64,000 nt of DNA, taken from CAVZOY01 sp963777095. Lineage in GTDB: Bacteria > Actinomycetota > Actinomycetes > Mycobacteriales > Geodermatophilaceae. The stretch's first letter is position 1. Each line of letters starts with the position of its first letter. This document shows positions 1-8,072 of this stretch, one piece after another. The notes under the pieces were generated by a model. The model made no database searches and was not told the DNA's origin. It was given only the letters and a program-made list of their open reading frames with translations. The stretch lies in contig CAVZOY010000006.1 in NCBI GenBank assembly GCA_963777095.1, forward strand, positions 1,116,001 through 1,180,000. The letters are read 5' to 3'. Both the position numbers and the translations under genes were made by a program.

Positions 1-342
1 GACACGGTGCGGCGCTGGATCGACAGCGACCGGCTGGCCGCGTCCCGTGAGGCGGGCGGCCCGGCGCAGGTCGACGGCGCCGACCTCGCCCGCGTCGCGG
101 TGACGTTGCACGAGCCGCCGGCGCCGGGCACCACGCGCTCGTCGTCGGCCCGCAACCGGATGCCCGGGATCGTCACCCGCGTCGTCCGCGACACCGTGAT
201 GGCGCAGGTCGAGATCCAGGCCGGTCCGTTCCGGCTCGTCTCCCTGATGTCCCGGGAGGCCGCCGACGAACTCGGGCTCGAGGTCGGCGTCCGCGCGGTG
301 GCCACGGTGAAGGCGACGCAGGTCAGCGTGGACGTCCCGTGA
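1..342 (+). CDS. TOBE-domain molybdate-responsive protein, 5'-truncated
   Basis: The reading frame is open from base 1, so the gene begins upstream of the window; the GTG at 7 is probably internal. The visible N-terminus (DTVRRWIDSDRL) resembles the recognition helix and wing of a MerR/excisionase-type helix-turn-helix. Roughly residues 45-113 form one TOBE/Mop-like domain (MPGIVTRVV, LMSREAADELGLEVG, ATVKATQVSVDVP) of the kind that binds molybdate or tungstate. HTH plus TOBE proteins commonly sit directly before modA in actinobacteria and probably sense molybdate, but regulation of this operon is inferred. The stop overlaps the modA start (GTGA at 339-342). Confidence 0.8.
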   Translation, partial: DTVRRWIDSDRLAASREAGGPAQVDGADLARVAVTLHEPPAPGTTRSSSARNRMPGIVTRVVRDTVMAQVEIQAGPFRLVSLMSREAADELGLEVGVRAVATVKATQVSVDVP

Positions 343-1127
343 GGCGCTGGTCGGCCCTGGCCCTCCCTGTCGCAGCAGCCCTCGTCCTGGTGGGCTGCGG
401 TTCCGGTGGTGCGGACGCCGCCCCGTCGGGCGGGTCGGACGACGGCGACCTGTCCGGCACGCTCACCGTCTTCGCCGCGTCCTCGCTGACGGACGTCTTC
501 ACGCTTCTCGGGAACGATCTGTCCGCGGCGAACCCCGGCCTGGAGGTCCGGATCAGCTTCGCGGGCAGCTCGGCGCTGGCGACGCAGATCGTCCAGGGCG
601 CTCCCGCCGACGTCTTCGCCTCGGCCAACGAGCAGCAGATGGAGGCGGTCGCCGGCGAGGACCTGGTGGCGGGCGACCCGGTGGTGTTCACGTCCAACGT
701 GCTGCAGATCGCCGTCCCCGCCGGCAACCCGGCCGGGGTCACCGACCTCGAGGACTTCACCCGCGGCGACCTCGTGCTCGCCCTGTGCGCGCCCGAGGTG
801 CCGTGCGGCAGCGCGGCCCAGGACGTCTTCGATGCCGCGGGCGTCACGCCCGAGCCGGACACCTACGAGGAGGACGTACGCGCCGCGCTCACCAAGGTCG
901 AGCTCGGCGAGGTCGATGCCGCCCTCGTCTACGCCTCCGACGTCGTGTCGGCCGGCGACGCCGTGGAGGGCGTCGCCTTCGCCGAGGCCGAGGACGCCGT
1001 CAACCGCTATCCGATCGGCGTCCTCGCCGACGCCCCGAACCCGTCGGCCGCTGAGGCGTTCGTCGCGCTCGTGCGGTCCGACCGAGGACAGCGCGCGCTC
1101 GCGGACGCCGGCTTCCGCGCCCCGTGA
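339..1127 (+). CDS. modA: Molybdate ABC transporter substrate-binding lipoprotein ModA
   Basis: 262 residues. A lipoprotein signal peptide ends at LVLVGC, with the acylated Cys at residue 20, followed by a Gly/Ser/Asp-rich linker. The mature part starts with the ModA signature LTVFAASSLTDVF and continues with ISFAGSSALATQIVQGAPADVFASAN, as in molybdate/tungstate binding proteins of the periplasmic-binding-protein type II fold; the Ser residues in these segments contact the oxyanion in characterised homologues. It would capture molybdate outside the membrane for ModB and ModC. Start GTG 339 overlaps the upstream stop; the end overlaps the modB start by four bases, so the four genes are translationally coupled. 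Confidence 0.95.
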   Translation: MRRWSALALPVAAALVLVGCGSGGADAAPSGGSDDGDLSGTLTVFAASSLTDVFTLLGNDLSAANPGLEVRISFAGSSALATQIVQGAPADVFASANEQQMEAVAGEDLVAGDPVVFTSNVLQIAVPAGNPAGVTDLEDFTRGDLVLALCAPEVPCGSAAQDVFDAAGVTPEPDTYEEDVRAALTKVELGEVDAALVYASDVVSAGDAVEGVAFAEAEDAVNRYPIGVLADAPNPSAAEAFVALVRSDRGQRALADAGFRAP

Positions 1128-1933
1128 CGCGGCCCCGCGAGGCGACGCGGGTGCCGGCGCCGCTGCTGGTGCCCGCGCTGCTCGCCGTCGCGTTCCTGGT
1201 GCTGCCCCTCGTCGGGCTCGTGGCGCGGGCACCGTGGGGCGAGCTGTGGCCGCGGCTCACCTCCCCCGGCGTCGGTGAGGCGCTGCGGCTGTCGCTGGGA
1301 ACGGCGACCCTGGCGACGCTCGTGTCACTGCTCCTCGGCGTCCCCCTCGCCTGGGTCCTGGCCCGATCCCGGGCGCGGGGCCGATCGGTGCTGCGTGCCC
1401 TGGTGACCGTGCCTCTCGTGCTGCCCCCCGTCGTCGGCGGCGTCGCGCTGTTCGCGGTGCTCGGGCGTCAGGGGCTCATCGGCCGCTGGCTCGACGACGC
1501 CTTCGGCGTGACGATCCCCTTCACCACGGCGGCGGTGGTGATCGCCGAGACCTTCGTGGCCATGCCGTTCCTCGTGATCAGCGTCGAGGGCGCGCTGCGG
1601 GCCGCCGACGCCCGCTTCGAGGACGCCGCGGCCACCCTCGGCGCCGACCGCTGGACGACGTTCCTCCGGGTGACGCTGCCGCTGGTGGCGCCCGGGGTCG
1701 CGGCCGGTGCGGTGCTCTGCTGGGCCCGCGCCCTGGGGGAGTTCGGCGCGACGATCACCTTCGCCGGCAACTTCCCGGGGACGACGCAGACCATGCCGCT
1801 CGCCGTCTACCTGGCGCTGCAGAGCGATCCGGACGCCGCCGTCGTCCTCTCTCTCGTGCTGCTCGTGGTCTCGCTGGCGACGTTGCTGCTCCTCCGCGAC
1901 AGGTGGCTCGGCCGAGGCGAGGTCGTCGCGTGA
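1124..1933 (+). CDS. modB: Molybdate ABC transporter permease ModB
   Basis: 269 residues with about six hydrophobic membrane segments, starting near residues 12-35. The cytoplasmic coupling loop (AAATLGADRWTTFLRVTLPLVAPGV, about residues 165-190) is the EAA-type motif that docks onto the ATPase. The segment CWARALGEFGATITFAGNFPGTTQTMPLAVY is characteristic of ModB/CysTW-type permeases, and its position between modA and modC identifies molybdate as the likely substrate. It starts at GTG 1124 inside the modA stop and ends at TGA 1931-1933, overlapping the modC start. Confidence 0.95.
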   Translation: MTRPREATRVPAPLLVPALLAVAFLVLPLVGLVARAPWGELWPRLTSPGVGEALRLSLGTATLATLVSLLLGVPLAWVLARSRARGRSVLRALVTVPLVLPPVVGGVALFAVLGRQGLIGRWLDDAFGVTIPFTTAAVVIAETFVAMPFLVISVEGALRAADARFEDAAATLGADRWTTFLRVTLPLVAPGVAAGAVLCWARALGEFGATITFAGNFPGTTQTMPLAVYLALQSDPDAAVVLSLVLLVVSLATLLLLRDRWLGRGEVVA

Positions 1934-2976
1934 GCCTGGCGGCGGCCGTCCGGGTGCGGCGGGGACGCCTCGACCTCGACGTGGACCTCGACGTGGCCGA
2001 CGGCGAGGTGCTCGCCGTCCTCGGACCGAACGGGGCGGGCAAGTCCACGCTGCTGCGTGTCCTGGCGGGGCTGCTGGCACCCGACGAGGCGCGGGTCGTC
2101 GTCGACGGCGAGGTGTGGGACGACGCCACCGTGCACGTTGCCGCGCACCGGCGGCGGCTCGGCATGGTTTTCCAGGACCACCTGCTCTTCCCGCACCTGT
2201 CCGTGGCCGACAACGTGGCGTTCGGCCTGCGCACCCGGGGCGTGCGGCGGCACCCCGCCCGCGTGGCCGCAGCGGGCTGGCTGGATCGCGTCGGCATCGG
2301 CGACCTCGGTGGCCGGCGACCCGGCGCGCTGTCCGGTGGGCAGGCGCAGCGCGCGGCGCTGGCCCGGGCGCTCGTCGGAGACCCCGCGCTGCTCCTGCTC
2401 GACGAGCCGCTCTCGGCGCTGGACGCCCGCACCCGGCTGACCGTGCGGGCGGAGCTGCGCCGACACCTGGCCGACTACCCCGGCAGCACGGTGCTGGTCA
2501 CGCACGACCCGGTCGACGCGATGGCGCTGGCCGACCGCGTCGTGGTGGTCGAGGACGGAAGCGTCGTCCAGACCGGCACGCCGGCGGACGTGAGCCGGCA
2601 CCCGCGCACGGACTACGTCGCCCGGCTGGTGGGGCTGTCCCTGCTGCCCGGCACGGGGGAGGGGCGCACGGTGCGGCTGGACGCCGGTGGCGTCGTCGCG
2701 GTGGCCGACGAGGCGTCGGGCCCGGTGTTCGCCGCCGTCCGGCCGGAGTCGGTGGCCGTCTACCTCAGCCGGCCCGACGGCAGCCCGCGCAACGTGTGGC
2801 CGGCCCGGTTGGCCGGAGCGACGCCGCACGGCACCAGCGTGCGCTGCGAGCTGGCCGGCGAGGTGCCGCTCGTCGCCGACGTCACCGCGGCAGCCTTCGC
2901 CGAGCTGGGCCTCGTGCCCGGGTCGCCGGTGTGGGCCGTGGTCAAGGCGTCGGAGATCGCGGTCTACGAGCGGTGA
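1930..2976 (+). CDS. modC: Molybdate ABC transporter ATP-binding protein ModC
   Basis: 348 residues from GTG 1930, chosen over the in-frame GTG at 1903 because it gives the usual 4-bp overlap with modB. Walker A is GPNGAGKST, the ABC signature LSGGQAQRAALARAL, Walker B LLLLDEPLSALD, and the switch histidine lies in LVTHDP. The C-terminal third (FAAVRPESVAVYLSRP to VWAVVKASEIAVY) is a TOBE-like regulatory region as in ModC. It energises molybdate import through ModB. Confidence 0.95.
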   Translation: MSLAAAVRVRRGRLDLDVDLDVADGEVLAVLGPNGAGKSTLLRVLAGLLAPDEARVVVDGEVWDDATVHVAAHRRRLGMVFQDHLLFPHLSVADNVAFGLRTRGVRRHPARVAAAGWLDRVGIGDLGGRRPGALSGGQAQRAALARALVGDPALLLLDEPLSALDARTRLTVRAELRRHLADYPGSTVLVTHDPVDAMALADRVVVVEDGSVVQTGTPADVSRHPRTDYVARLVGLSLLPGTGEGRTVRLDAGGVVAVADEASGPVFAAVRPESVAVYLSRPDGSPRNVWPARLAGATPHGTSVRCELAGEVPLVADVTAAAFAELGLVPGSPVWAVVKASEIAVYER

Positions 2977-2989
2977 CAGAGTGGGCCGG

Positions 2990-3562
2990 GTGAGCACCGT
3001 CGCCGCCGTCGTCCTCGCCGCGGGAGGCGGCCGCCGTTACGGGATGCCGAAGGCCCTGGTCGAGTACGAGGGCAGCCTGCTGGTCGAACGGGCGGTCCGG
3101 ACGGCACGGGCGGCCTGCGATCCCGTGCTCGTCGTCCTCGGCGCGCAGGCGGTCGACGTCTGGCAGCGGGCCGACCTGGACGGCGCGACCGTGCTGGCCA
3201 ACCGCGACTGGGAGAGCGGCATGGCGTCCTCGCTGCGCACCGGGCTGGAGGGGCTGCGCGGCTGGCCCGGCCGGGTCGACGCCGCCCTGGTGACGCTGGT
3301 GGACATGCCGGGCATGACCCCGGAGGCCCTGGAGCGGGTCGCCGCCCTGGCCGCGCCCGGCGCGCTCGCGGTGGCCACCTACGCCGGCGTCCGCGGGCAT
3401 CCCGTGCTGCTGGGACGCGAGCACTGGGCCGGCGTCGTCGAGACGGCCACCGGCGACGAGGGCGCCCGGCGCTACCTCGCCGCGCACGACGTCACCGAGG
3501 TCGACTGCACCGGCCTCGCCGATCCGCTCGACCTCGACGTCCCCCCGTCTCTCGGCGGCTAG
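2990..3562 (+). CDS. MobA/MocA-like NTP transferase (molybdenum-cofactor nucleotidyltransferase)
   Basis: About 190 residues from GTG 2990; GTG 2981 is a possible alternative. The N-terminus VAAVVLAAGGGRRYGMPKAL is the nucleotide-binding loop of MobA/MocA-type enzymes, LVTLVDMPGMTPEAL carries the catalytic Asp-Met-Pro, and GHPVLLGREHW is a C-terminal family motif. Members add CMP or GMP to molybdopterin; MocA makes the MCD form used by xanthine dehydrogenase/CO dehydrogenase-type enzymes. The nearby coxSLM genes favour MocA (cytidylyl) activity, but CTP versus GTP preference cannot be read from sequence alone. It follows modC by 13 bases, so it is probably in the same operon. Confidence 0.85.
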   Translation: MSTVAAVVLAAGGGRRYGMPKALVEYEGSLLVERAVRTARAACDPVLVVLGAQAVDVWQRADLDGATVLANRDWESGMASSLRTGLEGLRGWPGRVDAALVTLVDMPGMTPEALERVAALAAPGALAVATYAGVRGHPVLLGREHWAGVVETATGDEGARRYLAAHDVTEVDCTGLADPLDLDVPPSLGG

Positions 3563-3590
3563 TGCACCCTCCGGCGCAGGAGGCGGCGGG

Positions 3591-3596
3591 TACCGT
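3591..3596 (+). promoter_or_regulatory. -10 box (TACCGT) for leaderless moaE
   Basis: TACCGT ends seven bases before GTG 3604. The spacing places the transcription start on or next to the start codon and supports 3604 rather than GTG 3562 as the moaE start. Confidence 0.55.
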
Positions 3597-3603
3597 CGCG
3601 GCC

Positions 3604-4026
3604 GTGAGCAGCCCGGTCATCGCGCGCGTGGTGGACGAGCCGCTGTCGGTCGCCGAGCACGAGGACGCCGTGGCCGACAAGCGGGCCGGTGCGGTGGTGT
3701 CGTTCGCCGGCGTGGTGCGCGATCACGACTCCGGCCGGTCGGTGACCGAGCTGGAGTACGTCGGTCACCCCACGGCCGAGGACGTGCTCACCGGGATCGC
3801 CACCGAGTTCGCCGCCCGGCCCGAGGTGCACGCCGTCGCGGTGTCGCACCGGACAGGCCACCTGGGCATCGGCGACGTGGCGCTGGCCTGCGCCGTGAGC
3901 ACCTCCCACCGCGCCGCGGCGTTCGCGGTCTGCGCCGACCTCGTCGACGAGGTGAAGAAGCGACTGCCCATCTGGAAGCGCCAGGTCTTCACCGACGGCG
4001 GCGAGGAGTGGGTCGACTGCCCTTAG
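3604..4026 (+). CDS. moaE: Molybdopterin synthase catalytic subunit MoaE
   Basis: 140 residues from GTG 3604; the frame is also open to GTG 3562 (154 residues), but the shorter form matches the family length and has a -10 box just upstream. Family motifs are AGAVVSFAGVVRDHDSGRSV, LEYVGHPTAEDVL, SHRTGHLGIGDVALACAV and the C-terminal VKKRLPIWKRQVF with the catalytic lysines. With MoaD (gene at 5346-5585) it inserts the two sulfurs into precursor Z to make molybdopterin. The 3' end overlaps the convergent GAF gene. Confidence 0.95.
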   Translation: MSSPVIARVVDEPLSVAEHEDAVADKRAGAVVSFAGVVRDHDSGRSVTELEYVGHPTAEDVLTGIATEFAARPEVHAVAVSHRTGHLGIGDVALACAVSTSHRAAAFAVCADLVDEVKKRLPIWKRQVFTDGGEEWVDCP

Positions 4027-4532
4027 GAGTGGACGGCGGCGGCTCCAGGGCCGCGAGCGGCGGCGGGTCCATGCCTGCGGCCATCAGCGTGCTGAGCAAG
4101 CGCGCGGCCGCCTCGACCACTTCCAGTTCGCGGGCCGCGCTGCGCGGCTTGGCACGGTGGGCCACCCCGCAGAGCGTGCCGTAGAGCTTCAAGTCCGCCG
4201 TCACCAGCGGGATACCGATGTAGGCGGCGACGCCCTGCAGCGGCCAGGCCGTGCGGGACGCGTACGCGGGCACGGCGGCCGTCACGGTGGCCAGCCGTGG
4301 CGCGTTGCCCTCGACCATCTGGCGGCAGAAGCTCTCCTCCCACGGGAGCACGGTGCCCGGGGCGACGGCGTCCGGCGGCTCGGCCAGCAGGACGACCTGG
4401 TGGCCGTCGACGACCGTGGTGACCATCCACAGGTCCCAGCCCGACATGGCGGTGCAGGAAGCGCAGCGCACCCTCGGCGGCGGAACACCAGTCCCGCCAC
4501 GGCGCGACATCCAGGATCCCGCCCGGAACCAT
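3989..4532 (-). CDS. GAF-domain protein, frameshifted near 4445
   Basis: Two frames make one protein of about 180 residues. It starts at ATG 4532 (MVPGGILDVAPWRDWCSAAEGALRFLHRHVG) and continues after a shift in a GGG run near 4445 (GWDLWMVTTVVDGHQVVLLA, ESFCRQMVEGNAPRLA, VAAYIGIPLVTADLKLYGTLCGV). The second part is a clear GAF fold of the type that senses small molecules or light in signalling proteins. No output domain follows, so it may act as a stand-alone sensor. Its 3' end overlaps moaE by 38 bases. The ligand is unknown. Confidence 0.7.
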
Positions 4533-4595
4533 GCGGTCCGTTATACGCCGCAGCGGGCCGGAAGCGGCGGGATCGGGGTGTCCCGCCCCGCGCGA

Positions 4596-4943
4596 CTACT
4601 CCGCGGCCGGGTCGCCGGTCGTCAACCGAGCGTCCACGATCTTGGTCGCGCCGGCGGAGTGGGCCTCGACGTCCTCACAGCGCTCACGAACGCGCTCGAG
4701 CATCTCGGTGTCGCCCAGCGGCATCGTGGCCACCAGATGGTCGGCCGCGTGGACGTCCGGATGCTCCAGCACGGCGTCCACGAGGTGGGCGCGAGTCTCC
4801 GGGGGGAGCGGGCCGGACTCCGCGTGCAGGTCGGTGTGCACGGTGCCCGGGCGATCGGTTCCCTGGATGTGGGCGGAGGCGACCATTCGCCCGCCGTCCT
4901 CGATCTCGATGGTCTGGCGGTCGTGGTCCTGGGCAGAAGGCAT
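4596..4943 (-). CDS. Hypothetical acidic protein
   Basis: 115 residues, hydrophilic, acidic and His-rich (HPDVHAADHLV), with no signal peptide or membrane segment and no domain I recognise. The start is ATG 4943; no clear Shine-Dalgarno sequence precedes it. GC-rich third codon positions are consistent with a real gene. It sits alone between the GAF gene and a CsbD-like stress gene. Confidence 0.6.
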   Translation of the reverse strand: MPSAQDHDRQTIEIEDGGRMVASAHIQGTDRPGTVHTDLHAESGPLPPETRAHLVDAVLEHPDVHAADHLVATMPLGDTEMLERVRERCEDVEAHSAGATKIVDARLTTGDPAAE

Positions 4944-5120
4944 GAGGGATCCCGGTGGTTTCGAGAAAGGAGACGGACCGAACCGGCGCGCCGTTGCACC
5001 GTCGCACCTGAGCCCTGCCCACGGAGAGCGCCCGGCTACACCCCGCGAGGCCGCCGCGCCGCACCGGCTGTGCGCTGCGTCACATACCCCTGTCGCTATG
5101 CATACGCGGGGCGCCCTCGG

Positions 5121-5327
5121 TCAGCGCACCGCGCCCTGCCCGGCGAGGCCGTCGTCGTCGCGGCGGTGCTCGTCGCGCTCGAGTTCGGCCTCCTCGGCCT
5201 CGGCCTCGAGCCGGTTGGCCTCCCCTGCCACCTCCGCGGCCTGGTCCCCGTGGGCCTGGCCGTAGACCTCCTCGGCCCGCCCGAACAACTCCTGGATCTT
5301 GGCCTTCGCCTTGTCGAACACGCTCAT
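5121..5327 (-). CDS. Small CsbD-like stress protein
   Basis: 68 residues, almost entirely charged and helical. MSVFDKAKAKIQELFGRAEE resembles the N-terminus of CsbD-like general-stress proteins, followed by Ala/Glu-rich heptads and an Arg/Asp tail. A strong Shine-Dalgarno (GGGAGG) precedes ATG 5327. Function is unknown; relatives are induced by stress. It lies 18 bases after moaD on the same strand, so it may be read with moaA and moaD. Confidence 0.65.
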   Translation of the reverse strand: MSVFDKAKAKIQELFGRAEEVYGQAHGDQAAEVAGEANRLEAEAEEAELERDEHRRDDDGLAGQGAVR

Positions 5328-5345
5328 GGCGCGGATCCTCCCAGG

Positions 5346-5585
5346 TCAGCCGCCGGCAAAGGGGGGCAGTACGTCCACGACCGCCCCCGGTGACAGAGCC
5401 AACGCACGATCGCGCGTCGTGGTGCCGTCGACGAGGAACGAGCACGCAGGCAGCACCTTGGCCAGTTTCTCGCCGTGCGCCTCGGTCAGCCCGCGGACCA
5501 GCTCGTCGAGGGTCGCCGCCGACCGCTGCTCCGTGTCGACGCCGACCGCCGCGCGCGCCCCGGCGAAGTAGCGCACGGTCACCAC
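5346..5585 (-). CDS. moaD: Molybdopterin synthase sulfur-carrier subunit MoaD (ThiS/MoaD family)
   Basis: 79 residues with the beta-grasp pattern and the C-terminal PPFAGG whose terminal Gly-Gly is adenylated and thiocarboxylated in MoaD proteins. It starts at GTG 5585, one base after the moaA stop, so the two are co-translated. It donates sulfur in the MoaE reaction. Confidence 0.93.
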   Translation of the reverse strand: MVTVRYFAGARAAVGVDTEQRSAATLDELVRGLTEAHGEKLAKVLPACSFLVDGTTTRDRALALSPGAVVDVLPPFAGG

Positions 5586-5586
5586 G

Positions 5587-6639
5587 TCAACCGCCGATGG
5601 CCGACATCGGCCGGGTCGGCTGCAGGAAGCTCGGGTCGTCGATGCCGTGCCCGGGCAGCTTGCTCAGCGTCGCGATGCGCCACAGGTCGGCCAGCTCGTC
5701 ATCCGTGGCGCCGGCCCGCAGCGCCGTCCGGAGGTCGGACTCCTCGCGGGCGAACAGGCAGTTGCGCACCTGGCCGTCGGCGGTCAGCCGGGTGCGGTCG
5801 CAGGCGCCGCAGAAGGAGCGGGTGACCGAGGCGATGACGCCGACGGTCGCCGGGCCGCCGTCGACCAGCCAGCGCTCGGCCGGCGCCGAGCCGCGCTCCT
5901 CGCCGTCGGGCGTGAGGGTCCAGCGCGTGGAGAGCTGCTCGAGGATGTCCTCGGCGGTGACCATCTCCCCGCGGGTCCACGCGTGGTTGGAGTCGATCGG
6001 CATCTGCTCGATGAACCGCAGCTGGTAGCCGTGCTCGAGGCAGAACTCCAGCAGCGGGACGGCGTCGGCCTCGTTCTTGCCGTGCATGAGGACGGCGTTG
6101 ACCTTGACCGGCGTCAGCCCGGCGTCGTGCGCGGCGCGGAGCCCGGCGAGGACGTCGTCGAGCCGGTCGCGGTAGGTCAGCTCCTTGAACCGCGCGGGGT
6201 CGAGGGTGTCGAGGCTGACGTTGATCCGGTCCAGCCCGGCCTCGGCGAGCGCGGGCGCGACGCGGGCCAGCCCGACGGCGTTGGTGGTGAGGCTGACCTC
6301 GGGGCGCGGCCGGAGGGCCGTCGTGCCGGCGACGATGCCGACCAGGCCGGGGCGCAGCAGCGGCTCGCCGCCGGTGAACCGCACCTCGTGGATGCCCAGC
6401 CGTTCGACGCCGATCCGCACCAGGCGGACCACCTCGTCGTCGGTGAGCACCTCGACCTTGGGCAGCCAGTCCAGCCCCTCGGGCGGCATGCAGTACGTGC
6501 AGCGCAGGTTGCAGCGGTCGGTGAGCGACACCCGCAGATCGGTGGCGACGCGGCCGTGGCGGTCGACGAGCCCGCCGGTGCCCGGCCCCTCGGCAGCCCG
6601 CGGCCGCAGCCGTGGGTCGGGCAGCGAGGTCGAGGTCAC
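5587..6639 (-). CDS. moaA: GTP 3',8-cyclase MoaA (radical SAM)
   Basis: 350 residues from GTG 6639; an upstream in-frame GTG at 6705 is rejected because a -10 box sits six bases before 6639. The radical-SAM cluster is CNLRCTYC, the second [4Fe-4S] site is the C-terminal CGACDRTRLTADGQVRNC, RFTGGEPLLRPGL is the SAM-binding GGEP motif, and the protein ends in Gly-Gly as active MoaA does. With MoaC (not in this window) it converts GTP toward cyclic pyranopterin, the first step of cofactor synthesis. Confidence 0.96.
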   Translation of the reverse strand: MTSTSLPDPRLRPRAAEGPGTGGLVDRHGRVATDLRVSLTDRCNLRCTYCMPPEGLDWLPKVEVLTDDEVVRLVRIGVERLGIHEVRFTGGEPLLRPGLVGIVAGTTALRPRPEVSLTTNAVGLARVAPALAEAGLDRINVSLDTLDPARFKELTYRDRLDDVLAGLRAAHDAGLTPVKVNAVLMHGKNEADAVPLLEFCLEHGYQLRFIEQMPIDSNHAWTRGEMVTAEDILEQLSTRWTLTPDGEERGSAPAERWLVDGGPATVGVIASVTRSFCGACDRTRLTADGQVRNCLFAREESDLRTALRAGATDDELADLWRIATLSKLPGHGIDDPSFLQPTRPMSAIGG

Positions 6640-6645
6640 GCGTCG

Positions 6646-6651
6646 AGCGTA
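6646..6651 (-). promoter_or_regulatory. -10 box (TACGCT) for leaderless moaA
   Basis: On the minus strand TACGCT is followed by six bases and then GTG 6639, the pattern repeated at many starts in this window. Confidence 0.55.
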
Positions 6652-6827
6652 GTAGCGGACGGCGACATCGAACCCGTTCGTGCAACGTCCGTGTGATCGG
6701 GCCATGGCCGGCTGGGTCGGAAAGAGCAGGCGGACCGGCCGTCCTCGTTGCTACCGTCGGAGGGCCACCCGAGAGACCGGCGGGGGAGACCCGCACTCGC
6801 CTGTGGCCAGAGAGCGCGAGAACACCT

Positions 6828-8072
6828 GTGTCGCCCCGCACGTTCTTCAGTCCGTACGTCCGCCTGTTCGCCGTCCCCGGATCGGGTGCCTTCTCCTTCG
6901 CGGGCTGGCTCGCCCGCCTGCCCATGCCGATCCTCGGCCTCGGCGCCGTCCTGCTGGTCGAGGGCGAGACCGGGAGCTACGGCCTGGCCGGCTCCGTCGC
7001 CGGCACGCTGGCCCTGGTCGGCTCGTTCGCCAGCCCCGCGTGGGCGCGCGCGATGGACCGCCGCGGCCAGGGCGCCGTCCTGCGGCTGGCCTTCACCCTC
7101 TACCTGCTCTCCGGCATCGCGTTCGTGGCCGCGGTCGTCGCCGGGGCGCCGACGTGGTCGTGGTTCGTGCTCTCCGGGCTGACCGGTGCCTTCGGCCCGA
7201 ACGTCGGGTCCATCGTCCGGGCGCGCTGGGCGCACGCCCTGGACAGCGACGGGCGGCAGACCGCCTTCGCCTTCGAGTCGGTCGTCGACGAGGTCGTCTT
7301 CGTCATCGGCCCGCCGTTGGTCACCCTGCTCGCCACCCTGATCAACCCATCCGTGGGGTTCCTCACGGGCGTCGGAATCGGCTTCTGCGGCGGCATGTGG
7401 CTGTCCCGCCTGCGCGAGACCGAGCCGCCCGTCGAACCGCGCGAGCCCGGACGGCGCGGCCGGTCCTCGGCGCTGCTCGCCCCGGCGGTGGTCGCCGTGA
7501 CGGTCGCCTATCTCGCCGTCGGTGCGGTGTTCGGCGCGATGGACGTCGTCGTCGTCGCGTTCGCCGAGCACGAGGGTGCCCCGCCGTTCGCCGGCCTCGC
7601 GCTGGCCGTCTACGCCGGCGGCAGCCTGGTGGCCGGGCTGGTCTACGGCGTCCTCCGGCTGCCCGGCACCCTGGCCGCCCGCTTCGTCGGCTGCGCGGTG
7701 TTCTTCGGCGTGGCCGCGCAGGCGCTCCTGCTCGCGCGGTCGCTGCCGCTCCTGGTGCTCGTCGTCTTCGTCGCGGGCCTGGCCATCGCTCCGGTGCTGG
7801 TCTCCGGCATGTCGCTGGTCGAGTCGCGGGTGCCGCGCGCCTCGCTCACCGAGGCGCTCACCTGGGTCTTCACCGGGCTGACCCTCGGAGTCACCGCCGG
7901 GTCCGCCCTCGCCGGCGCGGCGGTGGACAGCTGGGGTGCGCAGTCCGCCTTCGCGGTCCCCGCGGTCGGCGCCGCGCTGGCCGCGCTGCTGGCCCTGGCG
8001 GGAACGCCGCTCCTGCGCCGTGCCGCGCCGGTGCCGGAGCCGGCGCTCGCGGAGGCGGAGGCCGCGCGGTGA
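6828..8072 (+). CDS. MFS transporter
   Basis: 414 residues from GTG 6828, with about twelve hydrophobic segments. SPAWARAMDRRGQGAVLRLA between segments 2 and 3 corresponds to the MFS loop A motif (D-R-x-G), and a charged central loop (ETEPPVEPREPGRRGRSS) separates two six-helix halves. Substrate unknown. It overlaps the downstream acetyltransferase by four bases, so the pair is co-translated; an exporter next to an Eis-like acetyltransferase suggests a detoxification role, which is inference. Confidence 0.85.
   Translation: MSPRTFFSPYVRLFAVPGSGAFSFAGWLARLPMPILGLGAVLLVEGETGSYGLAGSVAGTLALVGSFASPAWARAMDRRGQGAVLRLAFTLYLLSGIAFVAAVVAGAPTWSWFVLSGLTGAFGPNVGSIVRARWAHALDSDGRQTAFAFESVVDEVVFVIGPPLVTLLATLINPSVGFLTGVGIGFCGGMWLSRLRETEPPVEPREPGRRGRSSALLAPAVVAVTVAYLAVGAVFGAMDVVVVAFAEHEGAPPFAGLALAVYAGGSLVAGLVYGVLRLPGTLAARFVGCAVFFGVAAQALLLARSLPLLVLVVFVAGLAIAPVLVSGMSLVESRVPRASLTEALTWVFTGLTLGVTAGSALAGAAVDSWGAQSAFAVPAVGAALAALLALAGTPLLRRAAPVPEPALAEAEAAR

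Noticed and set aside
3562..3604. Longer moaE start at GTG 3562
   Set aside because: It would add 14 residues absent from the family; a -10 box seven bases before GTG 3604 fits better.
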